Source of the DNA: Agathobacter sp.
GTDB lineage: Bacteria; Bacillota; Clostridia; Lachnospirales; Lachnospiraceae
Direction: 5' to 3'
Assembly: GCA_022769125.1 (NCBI GenBank)
Contig: JALEKN010000062.1
Span: 1 to 64,000 of the forward strand
Length of the DNA stretch: 64,000 nt
The notes under the pieces were generated by a model. The model was given only the letters and a program-made list of their open reading frames with translations. It had not been told where the DNA came from and did no database searches. Positions 34,047-42,849 of the stretch are shown here, piece by piece. Numbering within the stretch: the first letter of the stretch is position 1; each line of letters begins with the position of its first letter. Position numbers and translations under genes: made by a program.

Positions 34047-34517
34047 ATGAAACTTAGAAGAGCAGAAATCAGCGACATTGGGCGCATCAAGGAGCTTTTG
34101 TATCAGGTGCACAAGGTGCATTCAGATGGAAGACCGGATATTTTCCGCCCGGGCGCAAAGAAGTATACAGAAGGAGAACTCTTAGAAATCATTCAGGATG
34201 ATGCCAGACCGGTATATGTAGCGGAAAATACGAATGGTATTGTGAGCGGTTATGCGTTTTGTCTGCTTCAGGAGGTCAAGGATGATAAGAGCTGCCAGGA
34301 TATGAAGACACTTTATATAGATGATCTGTGCGTGGATGAGAAGAGCAGGGGAGAGCACATTGGTTCTGCTTTGTACCATTATGTATGTGACGAGGCAAAA
34401 AGATTAGGATGCTATCACATCACCCTTAACGTATGGGAACTCAATCCATCTGCGAGAAAGTTCTATGAGGCAATGGGACTTAAACCGCTTAAAACGACAT
34501 TGGAGCACATTTTGTAA
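34047..34517 (+). CDS. GNAT-family N-acetyltransferase
   Basis: 156 aa acetyl-CoA-dependent N-acetyltransferase. The core is LYIDDLCVDEKSRGEHIGSA, where the acetyl-CoA pyrophosphate loop (consensus R/QxxGxG/A) is RGEHIGSA. It is followed by HITLNVWELNPSARKFYEAM, the usual C-terminal strand and helix. AAAGGA lies before ATG 34047. Acceptor unknown. It is followed by the DUF4422 gene after 22 nt. Confidence 0.9.
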   Translation: MKLRRAEISDIGRIKELLYQVHKVHSDGRPDIFRPGAKKYTEGELLEIIQDDARPVYVAENTNGIVSGYAFCLLQEVKDDKSCQDMKTLYIDDLCVDEKSRGEHIGSALYHYVCDEAKRLGCYHITLNVWELNPSARKFYEAMGLKPLKTTLEHIL

Positions 34518-34539
34518 TAATAGGTAACGCAGGTGGATT

Positions 34540-35604
34540 ATGGAAAAACACACAGCCTCCTTTTTGAGAATATATGCAATGACGCACAAGGCATTTCCGA
34601 TTCCGCCGGATCCTATGTATGTCCCGATTCAGGTAGGAAGTGCGACGAATGCGCCGCTTGGCTATTTAAGAGATGATACCGGTGATAATATTTCGGACAG
34701 AAACTGCTATTATAGTGAATTGACGGGTTTGTACTGGGTTTGGAAGAATGTTGCAGATGTGGAATATGTAGGTACCTGCCATTACAGGAGATATCTCATT
34801 GATGAGCGGGAGCAGATATATACCGAGCAGCAGTACCGGGCTCTTTTGCGGGAATACGATCTGATCACGACGCGTAAGGTGCATCTGAACAATTCCTATC
34901 ATTTCGGGTTTGCAGCAAACCATAATATAAAGGCACTTGATATGACCGGAGAGGTCATACGGGAGCTATATCCGGAATATCATGGGACATTTGTGCGGCT
35001 GGTTAACGGACCGGACACCTATTTTGGCAATATGTTTGTGACTTCGAAGAAAAACTATGATGCGTATTGCAAGTGGTTGTTTTCCATTTTCTTTGAGGTT
35101 GCAAAACGGATCGATCTCGACACGGACGAGGATTCCTACCACAAGCGCGTATTCGGCTTTATATCGGAATTTTTGCTTCTGGTGTGGGTGACGGTTAACA
35201 AATTGTCCGTGTACGAGTGCAAAGTCGGAATGCTTGGCGAAAAGGTGGAGACGCGGGAGATAAAGGAGCGCCTCGCAGAGTATTTTGCGGCGGAGGACAT
35301 CGCCGGGGCGAAGGATTATTTTATGAAGAAGCACGCCGAGCGGCCGGATGTACTGATGGAGGCATCGGACATAACCGGGGAGCTGCGGCTGGCAATGCAG
35401 GTGATCGCAACGGCGGACGAGGAGAAGCGGCGCGGTGAGGCAAATATCCTGCAGAAGGAACATGATTTTAGAGCATTGATGCAATTATTTACAAGGATCA
35501 ACCATATTGCGGCGGGTGACTGCGCGAGGGAAGCTGATCCACGGATCTCGGATACGGCGCTAGAAATCGCACGGCTGATCCGCCCATCCGGCACACAATC
35601 ATAG
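34540..35604 (+). CDS. DUF4422 glycosyltransferase-like protein
   Basis: 354 aa cytoplasmic protein of the DUF4422 family, common in polysaccharide loci and presumed to be glycosyltransferases. Family hallmarks: ENISDRNCYYSELTGLYWVW-type segment near residue 55, GTCHYRRYL near 88, the MFVTSKKNYDAYCKWLF region near 175, and FISEFLLLVW near 220. The catalytic acid is not obvious. The C-terminal 100 residues are helical and charged. It is not in a recognisable capsule cluster here. Confidence 0.85.
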   Translation: MEKHTASFLRIYAMTHKAFPIPPDPMYVPIQVGSATNAPLGYLRDDTGDNISDRNCYYSELTGLYWVWKNVADVEYVGTCHYRRYLIDEREQIYTEQQYRALLREYDLITTRKVHLNNSYHFGFAANHNIKALDMTGEVIRELYPEYHGTFVRLVNGPDTYFGNMFVTSKKNYDAYCKWLFSIFFEVAKRIDLDTDEDSYHKRVFGFISEFLLLVWVTVNKLSVYECKVGMLGEKVETREIKERLAEYFAAEDIAGAKDYFMKKHAERPDVLMEASDITGELRLAMQVIATADEEKRRGEANILQKEHDFRALMQLFTRINHIAAGDCAREADPRISDTALEIARLIRPSGTQS

Positions 35605-35631
35605 AAAAGAAGGATACAAAGGAGAAATGAC

Positions 35632-35871
35632 ATGGTAAATCCGGCAGCAATCATGAAACTGATGGGAGCAAAGAACCAATTTGAAAAGACACACCCCAAA
35701 TTTGCGGCATTTTTTCAGACAGTTTTTACACAGGGAGTTGAGGAGGGCAGCGTGATCGAGATCACGGTCACAAAACCGGACGGGACACCGACGACCGCGA
35801 ACATGCGGGTACAAAGATCCGACATAGAACTTGTACAAGAGCTTAAGAATCTTGCGGCAAGCCAGAAATAA
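35632..35871 (+). CDS. Small conserved-looking protein, unknown function
   Basis: 79 aa cytoplasmic protein starting at ATG 35632 with AAAGGAG about 8 nt upstream. The N-terminal half is a basic amphipathic helix (MKLMGAKNQFEKTHPKFAAF). The C-terminal half is a small beta hairpin plus helix (VIEITVTKPDGTP, VQRSDIELVQELKNL). I do not recognise a function. The normal ribosome site and codon use argue that it is real. It lies 27 nt after the DUF4422 gene. Confidence 0.7.
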   Translation: MVNPAAIMKLMGAKNQFEKTHPKFAAFFQTVFTQGVEEGSVIEITVTKPDGTPTTANMRVQRSDIELVQELKNLAASQK

Positions 35872-35938
35872 AAAGGGCAGATACACACAAAATGGCACGG
35901 AAATTTTAATCCTCCATTCACGGTGGGAAGATTACAGA

Positions 35939-35989
35939 AAGGAGAACACAGCAGACGTAGGGATATATCTGCTGTGAAAATGATTTATG
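35939..35989 (+). promoter_or_regulatory. Shine-Dalgarno separated from its start codon by a perfect hairpin
   Basis: AAGGAG (35939-35944) is followed by CACAGCAGA (35947-35955), a 12-nt loop and TCTGCTGTG (35968-35976), then 10 nt and the DUF815 ATG at 35987. No in-frame start exists upstream because TGA at 35981 blocks it. Folding the 9-bp stem would bring the Shine-Dalgarno to a workable distance. Confidence 0.5.
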
Positions 35990-37297
35990 TATCAGGAAAT
36001 TGCACAGCTTTTGATGTATGGAGATCTTGAGAAGGATAGCATTCTTTATCAGCTTGGTGAACTTTTTGGAAAATACGAAAGTGGTACATACAACAGGACA
36101 GAATTGGTGCGTGATATCAATACACAGGTAAAGCACTTATTGAAGGTGGCGACCGATTACGGATTTGATGATAATCTGTGGCACAACTATCTTACCTTTT
36201 TCCTTATGATGAGCGAGAATCCGTTCTCACTGACCTGCGAGAAGGTGGGAGCAAGTGACGGAACGGTCAATGAACTTGTACAGAATGACTTTCGAATCGT
36301 AAAAGCACTTTTTGATTATGATTTCGGGCCGATCGAGCATGATCTTGGAATCAACTGCTTTAGCAGATTGTCTGACTATCATGCGATTCATAAGAAGGAG
36401 CTGATGTATAATAAAAACGTCAGCGAAAAGGTGCGTGCTTTAAGCAAAAAGTTAGAGGACGCAAAGGATGAAAAAGAGTTTTTTGATGCGGTAACAGATT
36501 TTTATAAAGCATACGGCGTTGGCATGTTCGGTCTGAACAAGGCATTCCGTATCGATGAGAAGGCAGACGGCGGTATCCGGTTTCGGGCTATCAACAATAT
36601 GGATGCGGTACTGCTGGATGATCTGATCGGATATGAGATCCAGAAACAGAAGCTGGTTGAGAATACTGAGGCGTTTGTGCAGGGCAAAAAAGCGAACAAC
36701 GTGCTTTTGTTTGGCGACAGCGGAACCGGAAAGTCAACAAGCATCAAGGCGATTGTTAACCAGTACTATGATGATGGACTGCGCATGATCGAAATTTATA
36801 AGCATCAGTTTAAGCATCTGTCTTCCATTATTTCGGAGATCAAGAATCGTAATTACCGTTTTATCATTTATATGGATGATCTGTCCTTTGAGGAACATGA
36901 GATCGAATACAAGTTCTTAAAGGCGGTCATCGAGGGTGGTGTTGAGACCAGACCGGATAATATTTTGATCTATGCAACTTCAAACCGCAGACATCTGATC
37001 AAGGAAAGCTGGAATGACCGCAACGATCAGGACAATGCCAACGATAAGCACCATTCTGATACCATTGAGGAGAAACTTTCTTTAGTCAACCGCTTCGGTG
37101 TGACGATCAGCTACTCCAAGCCGACACAGAAGGAATACTTTGCGATTGTGACCAATCTGGCACATCGCGCCGGTATTACGATGTCCGACGAGGAACTTTG
37201 CGCTGGAGCAAACCGGTGGGAATTAAGCCATGGAGGAATTTCCGGGCGAACAGCACAACAGTATATCAATTATCTTCTGGGAGCAGATGAGATATAG
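35987..37297 (+). CDS. DUF815-family AAA+ ATPase
   Basis: 436 aa. The C-terminal DUF815 domain (about 200-435) is an AAA+ ATPase: Walker A LFGDSGTGKSTSIKA near residue 245, Walker B FIIYMDDLSFEE near 300, sensor 1 region ILIYATSNRRHLI, and an arginine-containing VNRFG near 365. The N-terminal 200 residues are helical and not recognised. Cellular role is unknown in the family. The only strong Shine-Dalgarno lies 42 nt upstream, across a hairpin. Confidence 0.88.
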   Translation: MYQEIAQLLMYGDLEKDSILYQLGELFGKYESGTYNRTELVRDINTQVKHLLKVATDYGFDDNLWHNYLTFFLMMSENPFSLTCEKVGASDGTVNELVQNDFRIVKALFDYDFGPIEHDLGINCFSRLSDYHAIHKKELMYNKNVSEKVRALSKKLEDAKDEKEFFDAVTDFYKAYGVGMFGLNKAFRIDEKADGGIRFRAINNMDAVLLDDLIGYEIQKQKLVENTEAFVQGKKANNVLLFGDSGTGKSTSIKAIVNQYYDDGLRMIEIYKHQFKHLSSIISEIKNRNYRFIIYMDDLSFEEHEIEYKFLKAVIEGGVETRPDNILIYATSNRRHLIKESWNDRNDQDNANDKHHSDTIEEKLSLVNRFGVTISYSKPTQKEYFAIVTNLAHRAGITMSDEELCAGANRWELSHGGISGRTAQQYINYLLGADEI

Positions 37298-37350
37298 TCC
37301 GCTGCTCTTTCACATGAAGAGATACTGCCAGAAAGACAAGAGGAATATTT

Positions 37351-39336
37351 ATGTTATACCAAATCAGCAATGGCGCAGTCGCATTTGCCGATGACGTCAT
37401 TTTGCATGACATTTACTTTGAGATAAGAAATAATGAGAAGATTGCAGTTGTCGGACGCAACGGATGTGGAAAGACAACGCTGCTCAAATTGATTTCCGGG
37501 GAAGTGGAGCTTGAAAAATGGGATGGGGAGGAATCCTCCATCGCTAAGGCTGGCAACCCGGAGATTGGGTATTTAAAACAGATTGCATTTGAAAATCCTG
37601 ACATTACTTTAGAGGAGGAAATCCGTAAGGTATTTGCACCGATGATCCGCCGCAAGGAGGAGCTTGAGCGCGCGGCAGCGGAACTCGAACATGATTATTC
37701 GGATGAAAAAGTAGCACGCTACACTGCAATGGAAGAATCCTTTAAAGAGGATGGTGGGTATTACTTTGAGAAGGAGTATGAAGTACTGATCCGCAAGTTT
37801 GGTTTCTCCGAGGAGGAGCGCAAGAAACCGCTTCGCGATTTTTCCGGTGGGCAGCAGACAAAAATCGCATTTATCAAGCTGCTTTTGTCAAAGCCGGATA
37901 TTTTACTTCTTGACGAACCGACAAATCACCTGGATGTCACAACAATCGAGTGGCTGGAGGGTTATTTGAAGTCATATCCGAAAGCTGTTGTTGTCGTATC
38001 CCATGACCGAATGTTCCTCGACAATGTGGTTGATGTGGTCTACGAGATCGAATACGGAACAGCAAAGCGCTATCCGGGTAACTATACCGCTTTCGTGGCA
38101 CGCAAGAAGGAAAATTATGAGAAGCAGATGAAGGATCACATTGCGCAGCAGAAGGAGATCGAACGCCTGCAGCGCATGGTAGACCGCTTCAAGAACAAGC
38201 CGACAAAAGTTTCCATGGCAAGATCCAAGCAGAAAGCAATCGAGCACATGGTGATCATCGAGGCTCCGGACAAGTACGATAACAAGACGTTCCATGCCAA
38301 TTTCCAACCTGAGATTGAGACCGGCAATGATGTGCTTTCCGTAAGCAACCTTGCAATCGGGTATGACCATGTACTCTCAACCGTCTCTCTTGACTTAAAG
38401 AAGGGAGAAAAGCTTGGAATCCTTGGTGGAAACGGGCTCGGAAAATCAACTTTCCTGAAGACGATTGTTGACAAGATACCGGCGCTGGGGGGAGAGTATC
38501 ACTATGGAACGAATGTCCGCATCGGGTATTTTGACCAGCAGATGGCGATGTATTCCAGCAACAAGACAGTTCTTGCAGACTATTGGGATGAATTTCCGAA
38601 CCTGACGGAGACGGAGGTGCGCAATGCACTCGGCGCTTTCCTCTTCAGTGGGGAGGATGTATTTAAGAACATTGATATGCTCTCCGGTGGGGAGAAGGTA
38701 CGTCTGGCACTTTGTAAGATCTTAAAGCGGCGGCCGAACGTCCTGATTCTCGATGAGCCGACCAACCACATGGATATTGTCGGAAAAGAAACGCTGGAAT
38801 CCATGCTGAAGGATTTTAAGGGAACACTGATCTTTGTTTCTCATGACCGGTATTTCGTAAAGAAGGTTGCAGATAAGCTGCTGGTATTTGAGGATGGTAC
38901 GACGCATATGTATCAATTCGGCTACGCGGAGTATCAGGAAAAGCTCGACCGTGAGATGGCAGAATCCTTAAACGGATACAAGAGCAATCCTGTGCTGGGT
39001 GGTGCAATCAGCCAGAATGGCGCAACAGTCGGGACTACGGAGAAGACGCCGGCTGCAGGAGGCTCCACAGAGACGGCCGCAAAGGGTTACTACAATCCGG
39101 GAAAGGAGCGCTCCAAGCTGGAGAAAAAAGTGCAGCGCGCAGAGGAGGAATTGGCAGAAAAGGAAAGCCGCCTGGATGAACTTAAGGCTGAACTGTTACG
39201 TCCGGAGTATCAATCCAGCTATTCAAAACTGACCGAGATCCAGAAGGAGATCGATGCGATGGAGGAGGAGATCGCGCGGGATATGGAGACCTGGGAAGAG
39301 CTGTCCTCCCAATTGGAAGCCCTACAGCAGCCGTAA
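37351..39336 (+). CDS. ABC-F family ATPase, copy 1
   Basis: 661 aa soluble protein with two ATP-binding domains and no membrane part, as in translation-associated ABC-F proteins. NBD1: Walker A GRNGCGKTTL, signature DFSGGQQTK, Walker B LLLDEPTNHLD. A charged linker of about 80 residues (KKENYEKQMKDH onward) corresponds to the P-site tRNA-interaction motif. NBD2: GGNGLGKST, LSGGEKVR, LILDEPTNHMD. The C-terminus is a coiled coil (EKKVQRAEEELAEKESRLDE). Ribosome factor or antibiotic-protection subtype cannot be decided from sequence. Confidence 0.93.
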   Translation: MLYQISNGAVAFADDVILHDIYFEIRNNEKIAVVGRNGCGKTTLLKLISGEVELEKWDGEESSIAKAGNPEIGYLKQIAFENPDITLEEEIRKVFAPMIRRKEELERAAAELEHDYSDEKVARYTAMEESFKEDGGYYFEKEYEVLIRKFGFSEEERKKPLRDFSGGQQTKIAFIKLLLSKPDILLLDEPTNHLDVTTIEWLEGYLKSYPKAVVVVSHDRMFLDNVVDVVYEIEYGTAKRYPGNYTAFVARKKENYEKQMKDHIAQQKEIERLQRMVDRFKNKPTKVSMARSKQKAIEHMVIIEAPDKYDNKTFHANFQPEIETGNDVLSVSNLAIGYDHVLSTVSLDLKKGEKLGILGGNGLGKSTFLKTIVDKIPALGGEYHYGTNVRIGYFDQQMAMYSSNKTVLADYWDEFPNLTETEVRNALGAFLFSGEDVFKNIDMLSGGEKVRLALCKILKRRPNVLILDEPTNHMDIVGKETLESMLKDFKGTLIFVSHDRYFVKKVADKLLVFEDGTTHMYQFGYAEYQEKLDREMAESLNGYKSNPVLGGAISQNGATVGTTEKTPAAGGSTETAAKGYYNPGKERSKLEKKVQRAEEELAEKESRLDELKAELLRPEYQSSYSKLTEIQKEIDAMEEEIARDMETWEELSSQLEALQQP

Positions 39337-39390
39337 TTCAAAAAATAGTTTGACAATTTTAAAAAATGTATAAAATTGAGCAAAAACAGA

Positions 39391-39418
39391 TTGCTTTTTT
39401 GTGCAGTTGTGATATAAT
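39391..39418 (+). promoter_or_regulatory. Promoter of hpf
   Basis: -35 TTGCTT (39391-39396), 16-bp spacer, extended -10 TGATATAAT with TATAAT at 39413-39418. About 75 nt upstream of the hpf start. Confidence 0.65.
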
Positions 39419-39492
39419 CTTCTCATAAGCAACTTACATACCATTACATCATGTGAGACGCTTGAATTTATAGTAAAGGGGTTGTGGACATC

Positions 39493-40023
39493 ATGAGAAT
39501 TACAATTACTGGAAGAAACATTGAACTTACCGATGGACTCAAGGGGGCTGTTGAGGAGAAGCTTTCCAAGTTGGAGAAATACTTTACTCCCGACACAGAT
39601 GTCTATGTTACACTTAGTGTAGAGAAAGAACGTCAGAAGATTGAGGTAACCATTCCTGTGAAGGGACACATTATCCGTTCCGAGCAGGTAAGCAATGATA
39701 TGTATGTATCTATTGATCTGGTCGAAGAAGTTATTGAGCGTCAGCTTAGAAAATACCGCACAAAGTTAGTTGCCAAGAAGCAGACTGCAGAAGCGTATTT
39801 CCAGCCGGAGTTTATCGAGGCTGAGGATGATACCGATGAGGCGATCAAGATCGTCCGTACCAAGAAGTTCGGTATGAAGCCGATGTACCCGGAGGATGCA
39901 TGCATCCAGATGGAATTGTCAGGACATGATTTCTTCGTATTCCGCAATGCAGAGACCGATGAGGTCAATGTGGTATACAAGAGAAAGGGCAATACCTTCG
40001 GTCTGATCGAGCCGGAGTGCTAA
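39493..40023 (+). CDS. hpf: Long-form ribosome hibernation promoting factor
   Basis: Dimerises 70S ribosomes into inactive 100S particles in stationary phase. 176 aa. The N-terminal HPF domain (1-95) starts RITITGRNIELTDGLKGAVE, and the C-terminal dimerisation domain (about 120-176) contains KPMYPEDACIQMELSGHDFF and the NTFGLIEP end typical of long HPF. ATG 39493 is chosen because AAAGGGG lies 12 nt upstream; the GTG at 39484 is only 3 nt from it. Monocistronic with a strong terminator. Confidence 0.96.
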   Translation: MRITITGRNIELTDGLKGAVEEKLSKLEKYFTPDTDVYVTLSVEKERQKIEVTIPVKGHIIRSEQVSNDMYVSIDLVEEVIERQLRKYRTKLVAKKQTAEAYFQPEFIEAEDDTDEAIKIVRTKKFGMKPMYPEDACIQMELSGHDFFVFRNAETDEVNVVYKRKGNTFGLIEPEC

Positions 40024-40046
40024 GAACAAGATAATAAGTTGAACTA

Positions 40047-40086
40047 GCAAAACGCCAAGTCTTTAGACTTGGCGTTTTGCTTTCTT
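40047..40086. terminator. Terminator after hpf
   Basis: GCAAAACGCCAAGTCT (40047-40062) and AGACTTGGCGTTTTGC (40065-40080) form a perfect 16-bp stem with TTTCTT after it, and A-rich flanks for the opposite strand. It probably serves both convergent genes. Confidence 0.9.
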
Positions 40087-40094
40087 AAATACTT

Positions 40095-40835
40095 CTATTT
40101 ATTTGTGGTGTCTAAGTTCCAATCCGCTCCATTTTCTGACCGGTACACCAAAGCCTCTCTGCCGTCAGGCAGTACCTTGGATATGGTGAGCGTCCATTGC
40201 CTGTTTTCCCACTCAATGTGCTCTCCCTCGACATAGGAGATTACTTCATTGCTAAAATCATCCACTGTAAGATCGCTCCAGCTATTTCCGCCATCTACCG
40301 TCTGATAGGCATACTGGTCGTAACCATGATAATCTGTGGTTATGATTCCGGTGCTTTCATCGGAAAAAGCCATATCCGTAGGATAGTTGTGGGTATCAGG
40401 CTCTGAGGCAAGCTTGTAGCTGTTCCATCCATCGGTTGTCTTAAAGAGGTATTTTGACATCTGCGAGAGACCGGGACTGCTACAACACAGAATGTATCCG
40501 GTATCCGTATCGACCATGCTGATAAACGCGCAGTTGACATCACAGTATTCCCGGAATGCAAGTGCATGTTCTTCCACGACATCGGTTCCCTTTGTCTGGA
40601 CGATGCGAAGCGTCTCGCCGTCCTTGGCATAATAGATGAGCCAATTATCCTCACCCAGCGCGCAGGAATCGCTCCAGCCATCGGCGGAATCCTCTGCCTC
40701 ACTTAAGACTTCCTCATAGCGTGAGTGGGACTTGGATGCGCTCTCCGCTGATGCATCATCCGGCTGATTTACAGAACATCCGGAAACTGCCGATACAGTC
40801 AGCAGCGCCAGCAGGCAGTATACTGCTTTTTTCAT
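40095..40835 (-). CDS. Putative lipoprotein with sialidase-like beta-propeller repeats
   Basis: 246 aa. Lipoprotein signal peptide with lipobox VSGCS (Cys 20), then a Ser/Ala/Asp-rich linker. The mature domain contains Asp-box-like segments (YLFKTTDGWNSYK, YQTVDGGNSWSDL, VYRSENGADWN) spaced about 40-50 residues, as in BNR/sialidase or photosystem-stability-factor-like propellers. No catalytic residues are identifiable, so a binding or sensing role on the outer face is more likely than hydrolysis. The gene stands alone next to tRNA-Glu. Confidence 0.7.
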   Translation of the reverse strand: MKKAVYCLLALLTVSAVSGCSVNQPDDASAESASKSHSRYEEVLSEAEDSADGWSDSCALGEDNWLIYYAKDGETLRIVQTKGTDVVEEHALAFREYCDVNCAFISMVDTDTGYILCCSSPGLSQMSKYLFKTTDGWNSYKLASEPDTHNYPTDMAFSDESTGIITTDYHGYDQYAYQTVDGGNSWSDLTVDDFSNEVISYVEGEHIEWENRQWTLTISKVLPDGREALVYRSENGADWNLDTTNK

Positions 40836-40865
40836 TTGACACCTCCATAGACCTTTTTATATCGA

Positions 40866-40897
40866 AAAAAAGGTTACAGCATCATGCTGTAACCTTT
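40866..40897 (-). terminator. Terminator of tRNA-Glu
   Basis: On the minus strand AAAGGTTACAGCATGATGCTG and its complement form a near-perfect palindrome ending in TTTTTTT, directly after the tRNA. Confidence 0.85.
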
Positions 40898-40900
40898 AAG

Positions 40901-40972
40901 CAGTCCGTACGGGAATCGAACCCGTGTTTCCGCCGTGAGAGGGCGGCGTCTTAACCGCTTGACCAACGAACC
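40901..40972 (-). tRNA. tRNA-Glu (anticodon CTC)
   Basis: Minus strand: acceptor GGTTCGT/ACGGACT with discriminator G, D arm GGTCAAGCGGTTAAGAC, anticodon arm CCGCC-CTCTCAC-GGCGG region giving anticodon CTC (codon GAG), and T arm CACGGGTTCGATTCCCGT. CCA is not encoded. A TTGATT-17-TATCCT promoter lies just upstream at 40982-41010. Confidence 0.95.
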
Positions 40973-41091
40973 GTTTATTAGGATACCATACGGATTACAG
41001 AAAATCAAGGAAAAGTTTGTTGTAATTATGCACAAAAAATAGCTTTAAATTTTGTGAAGTTTGTGCACACTTCTTTGCGGAATCATGATAC

Positions 41092-41194
41092 TATAATTCA
41101 CGTAAAAACCCCCCAATACATTATATAGTTTTTGCTATACCCCATAGTAAAAATACCTTCTCCTAAAAAGACAGCGTTCGAAGCTGTCTTTTTT
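41092..41194 (+). ncRNA. Candidate small C-rich RNA with its own terminator
   Basis: TATAAT at 41092-41097 could start a transcript of about 90 nt that ends at the hairpin GACAGC-GTTCGAA-GCTGTC followed by six T (41194). No gene precedes this terminator on the plus strand. The transcript would expose CCCCCC, ACCCCA and CCTTCTCC, the last being complementary to a Shine-Dalgarno. A good -35 is not visible, so this is tentative. Confidence 0.35.
41165..41194. terminator. Orphan intrinsic terminator
   Basis: AAAAAGACAGC (from 41165) pairs with GCTGTCTTTTTT (to 41194) around GTTCGAA. It is nearly symmetric and lies in a gene-free stretch. Confidence 0.85.
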
Positions 41195-41487
41195 ACTATG
41201 CATAAATTGATTGCAAAATACTCTTATTTCCCTAATTGTAAAATCTATAACGTTTGAGTGCAAGTCTTTCTGCCACGGACAGTCGGGCGGGGAGTGTCAA
41301 AGCCAACAAAAGACACAACCTTATCACCGCAGGATCGGTTGAAAGAATTTCTACAATTTTTGTGGAATCGCTTTTCTACAAAGGGGAGCACGCAAAAACG
41401 ATGAAGTATTACATAAAAATGAAATAAAAGTATTTTGCAATTATGGAGTATGCGTTATAATGCAAGAAAACGAGAGGAGCGGAAGTT
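41195..41487. other. Gene-free stretch upstream of the MATE gene with possible RNA structure
   Basis: No ORF is credible. TCTTTC (about 41264) can pair with GAAAGA (about 41341), enclosing GTGTC/GACAC and CCG/CGG hairpins, so a multi-stem RNA is possible. A TATAAT at 41456-41461 with a weak -35 lies close to the MATE start, so this stretch need not be part of the MATE leader. It does not match any riboswitch consensus I recall. Confidence 0.3.
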
Positions 41488-42840
41488 ATGGCGGCAACAC
41501 GCGATATGACAGAGGGCAATATCACAAAGTCTATTTTATTCTTTGCACTTCCTATATTTATAGGAAACATTTTTCAGCAATTGTATAACGTGGTAGATAC
41601 TGCAATCATCGGAAATGTGCTCGGAGATACCTCCCTTGCAGCGGTCGGGGCATCGTCCTCGCTGTACGGTCTTGTGATCGGCTTTGCAAATGGTTTCAGT
41701 AACGGATTCTCGGTTGTGCTCGCGAAATACTTCGGAGCAAGGGACGAAAAGCAGATGAAAAAAGCAGTTGCACTTATCTATATGCTTTCGTTTACAATCG
41801 CGGTGGCACTTACGGTCATCAGCCAGATATATCTGCGTCCAGTGCTGGTATGGCTCAAAACGCCAGATACGATCATTGACCAGACGGATGCTTATATGCG
41901 TGTGATTTTATTGTTCGTGATCGTAACGGTCTTTTACAATATGTTCTCCGCGATACTGCGTGCAATCGGGAACAGCAGCACGCCGCTATACTTTTTGATC
42001 TTATCTTCCCTGATCAATGTGGTGCTCGATATCTGGTTCGTAAAATACCTAAACATGGGTGTGCGGGGAGCCGGAATCGCAACCGTGATTTCACAGGTGG
42101 TATCTGTGGTGCTGTGCATTGTCTATATCTATCGTAAATGCCCGATCCTTACCTTGTCTATAAAGGATATGAGACCAGAGAGCAGGATGACAAAGGATCT
42201 GCTGTCGATGGGATTCTCCATGATGCTTATGATCGAGGTTGTACAGATCGGGTCGGTTGCGCTCCAGAGTGCGGTCAACTCGCTTGGAGAGGAAATCATT
42301 GCCGCACATACGGCGGGCAGAAAGGTTGACGAGATCTTCATGATGCCGTTTGGTGCGCTGACAACCGCCTGCTCAACCTTCACCGGACAGAATTATGGTG
42401 CAGGGAACCATGAGCGGATCCAGAAGGGAATTAAGAGTGGAATCGGAATTGCATTGTGCTGGGCATTTTTCTGCATTGTTTGTGCATTCTGTTTCGGACT
42501 TCCGATTATTCGGTTTATATCAGGCAGCCACAACGAACAGCTGCTGGCGACGGCGCTCCGTTACCTGCGCATCAATATCGCATTTTTCCCGGTGCTGTGC
42601 TTTCTCCTGATCTTAAGAAGCTGTCTGCAGGGTGTCGGACACAAGATCGTGCCGGTATGCGGAAGTATTGTAGAGATGGCACTTAAATTTGTTGCAGCAG
42701 GCTTTTTGACAGCAAAACTTGGTTATCTGGGTGTATGCATCATCGAACCGGTCACCTGGTGCATCTGTGCGGTAATGGTTATCGTTGACTTTGGCTTTTT
42801 CTTAAAGAGCATGCGAAAAGGGCAGATGTATGCAGCATAG
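41488..42840 (+). CDS. MATE-family efflux transporter, copy 1
   Basis: 450 aa, twelve transmembrane segments in two MatE repeats, exporting cationic drugs or metabolites against sodium or protons. Features: FALPIFIGNIFQQLYNVVDT in TM1, ILRAIGNSSTPLYFLILSS in TM5, and TACSTFTGQNYGAGNHERI at the start of the second half. ATG 41488 with GAGGAG upstream. Its own promoter is at 41456. Convergent with the downstream minus-strand gene, only 9 nt apart. Confidence 0.94.
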   Translation: MAATRDMTEGNITKSILFFALPIFIGNIFQQLYNVVDTAIIGNVLGDTSLAAVGASSSLYGLVIGFANGFSNGFSVVLAKYFGARDEKQMKKAVALIYMLSFTIAVALTVISQIYLRPVLVWLKTPDTIIDQTDAYMRVILLFVIVTVFYNMFSAILRAIGNSSTPLYFLILSSLINVVLDIWFVKYLNMGVRGAGIATVISQVVSVVLCIVYIYRKCPILTLSIKDMRPESRMTKDLLSMGFSMMLMIEVVQIGSVALQSAVNSLGEEIIAAHTAGRKVDEIFMMPFGALTTACSTFTGQNYGAGNHERIQKGIKSGIGIALCWAFFCIVCAFCFGLPIIRFISGSHNEQLLATALRYLRINIAFFPVLCFLLILRSCLQGVGHKIVPVCGSIVEMALKFVAAGFLTAKLGYLGVCIIEPVTWCICAVMVIVDFGFFLKSMRKGQMYAA

Positions 42841-42849
42841 TCCGAATCT

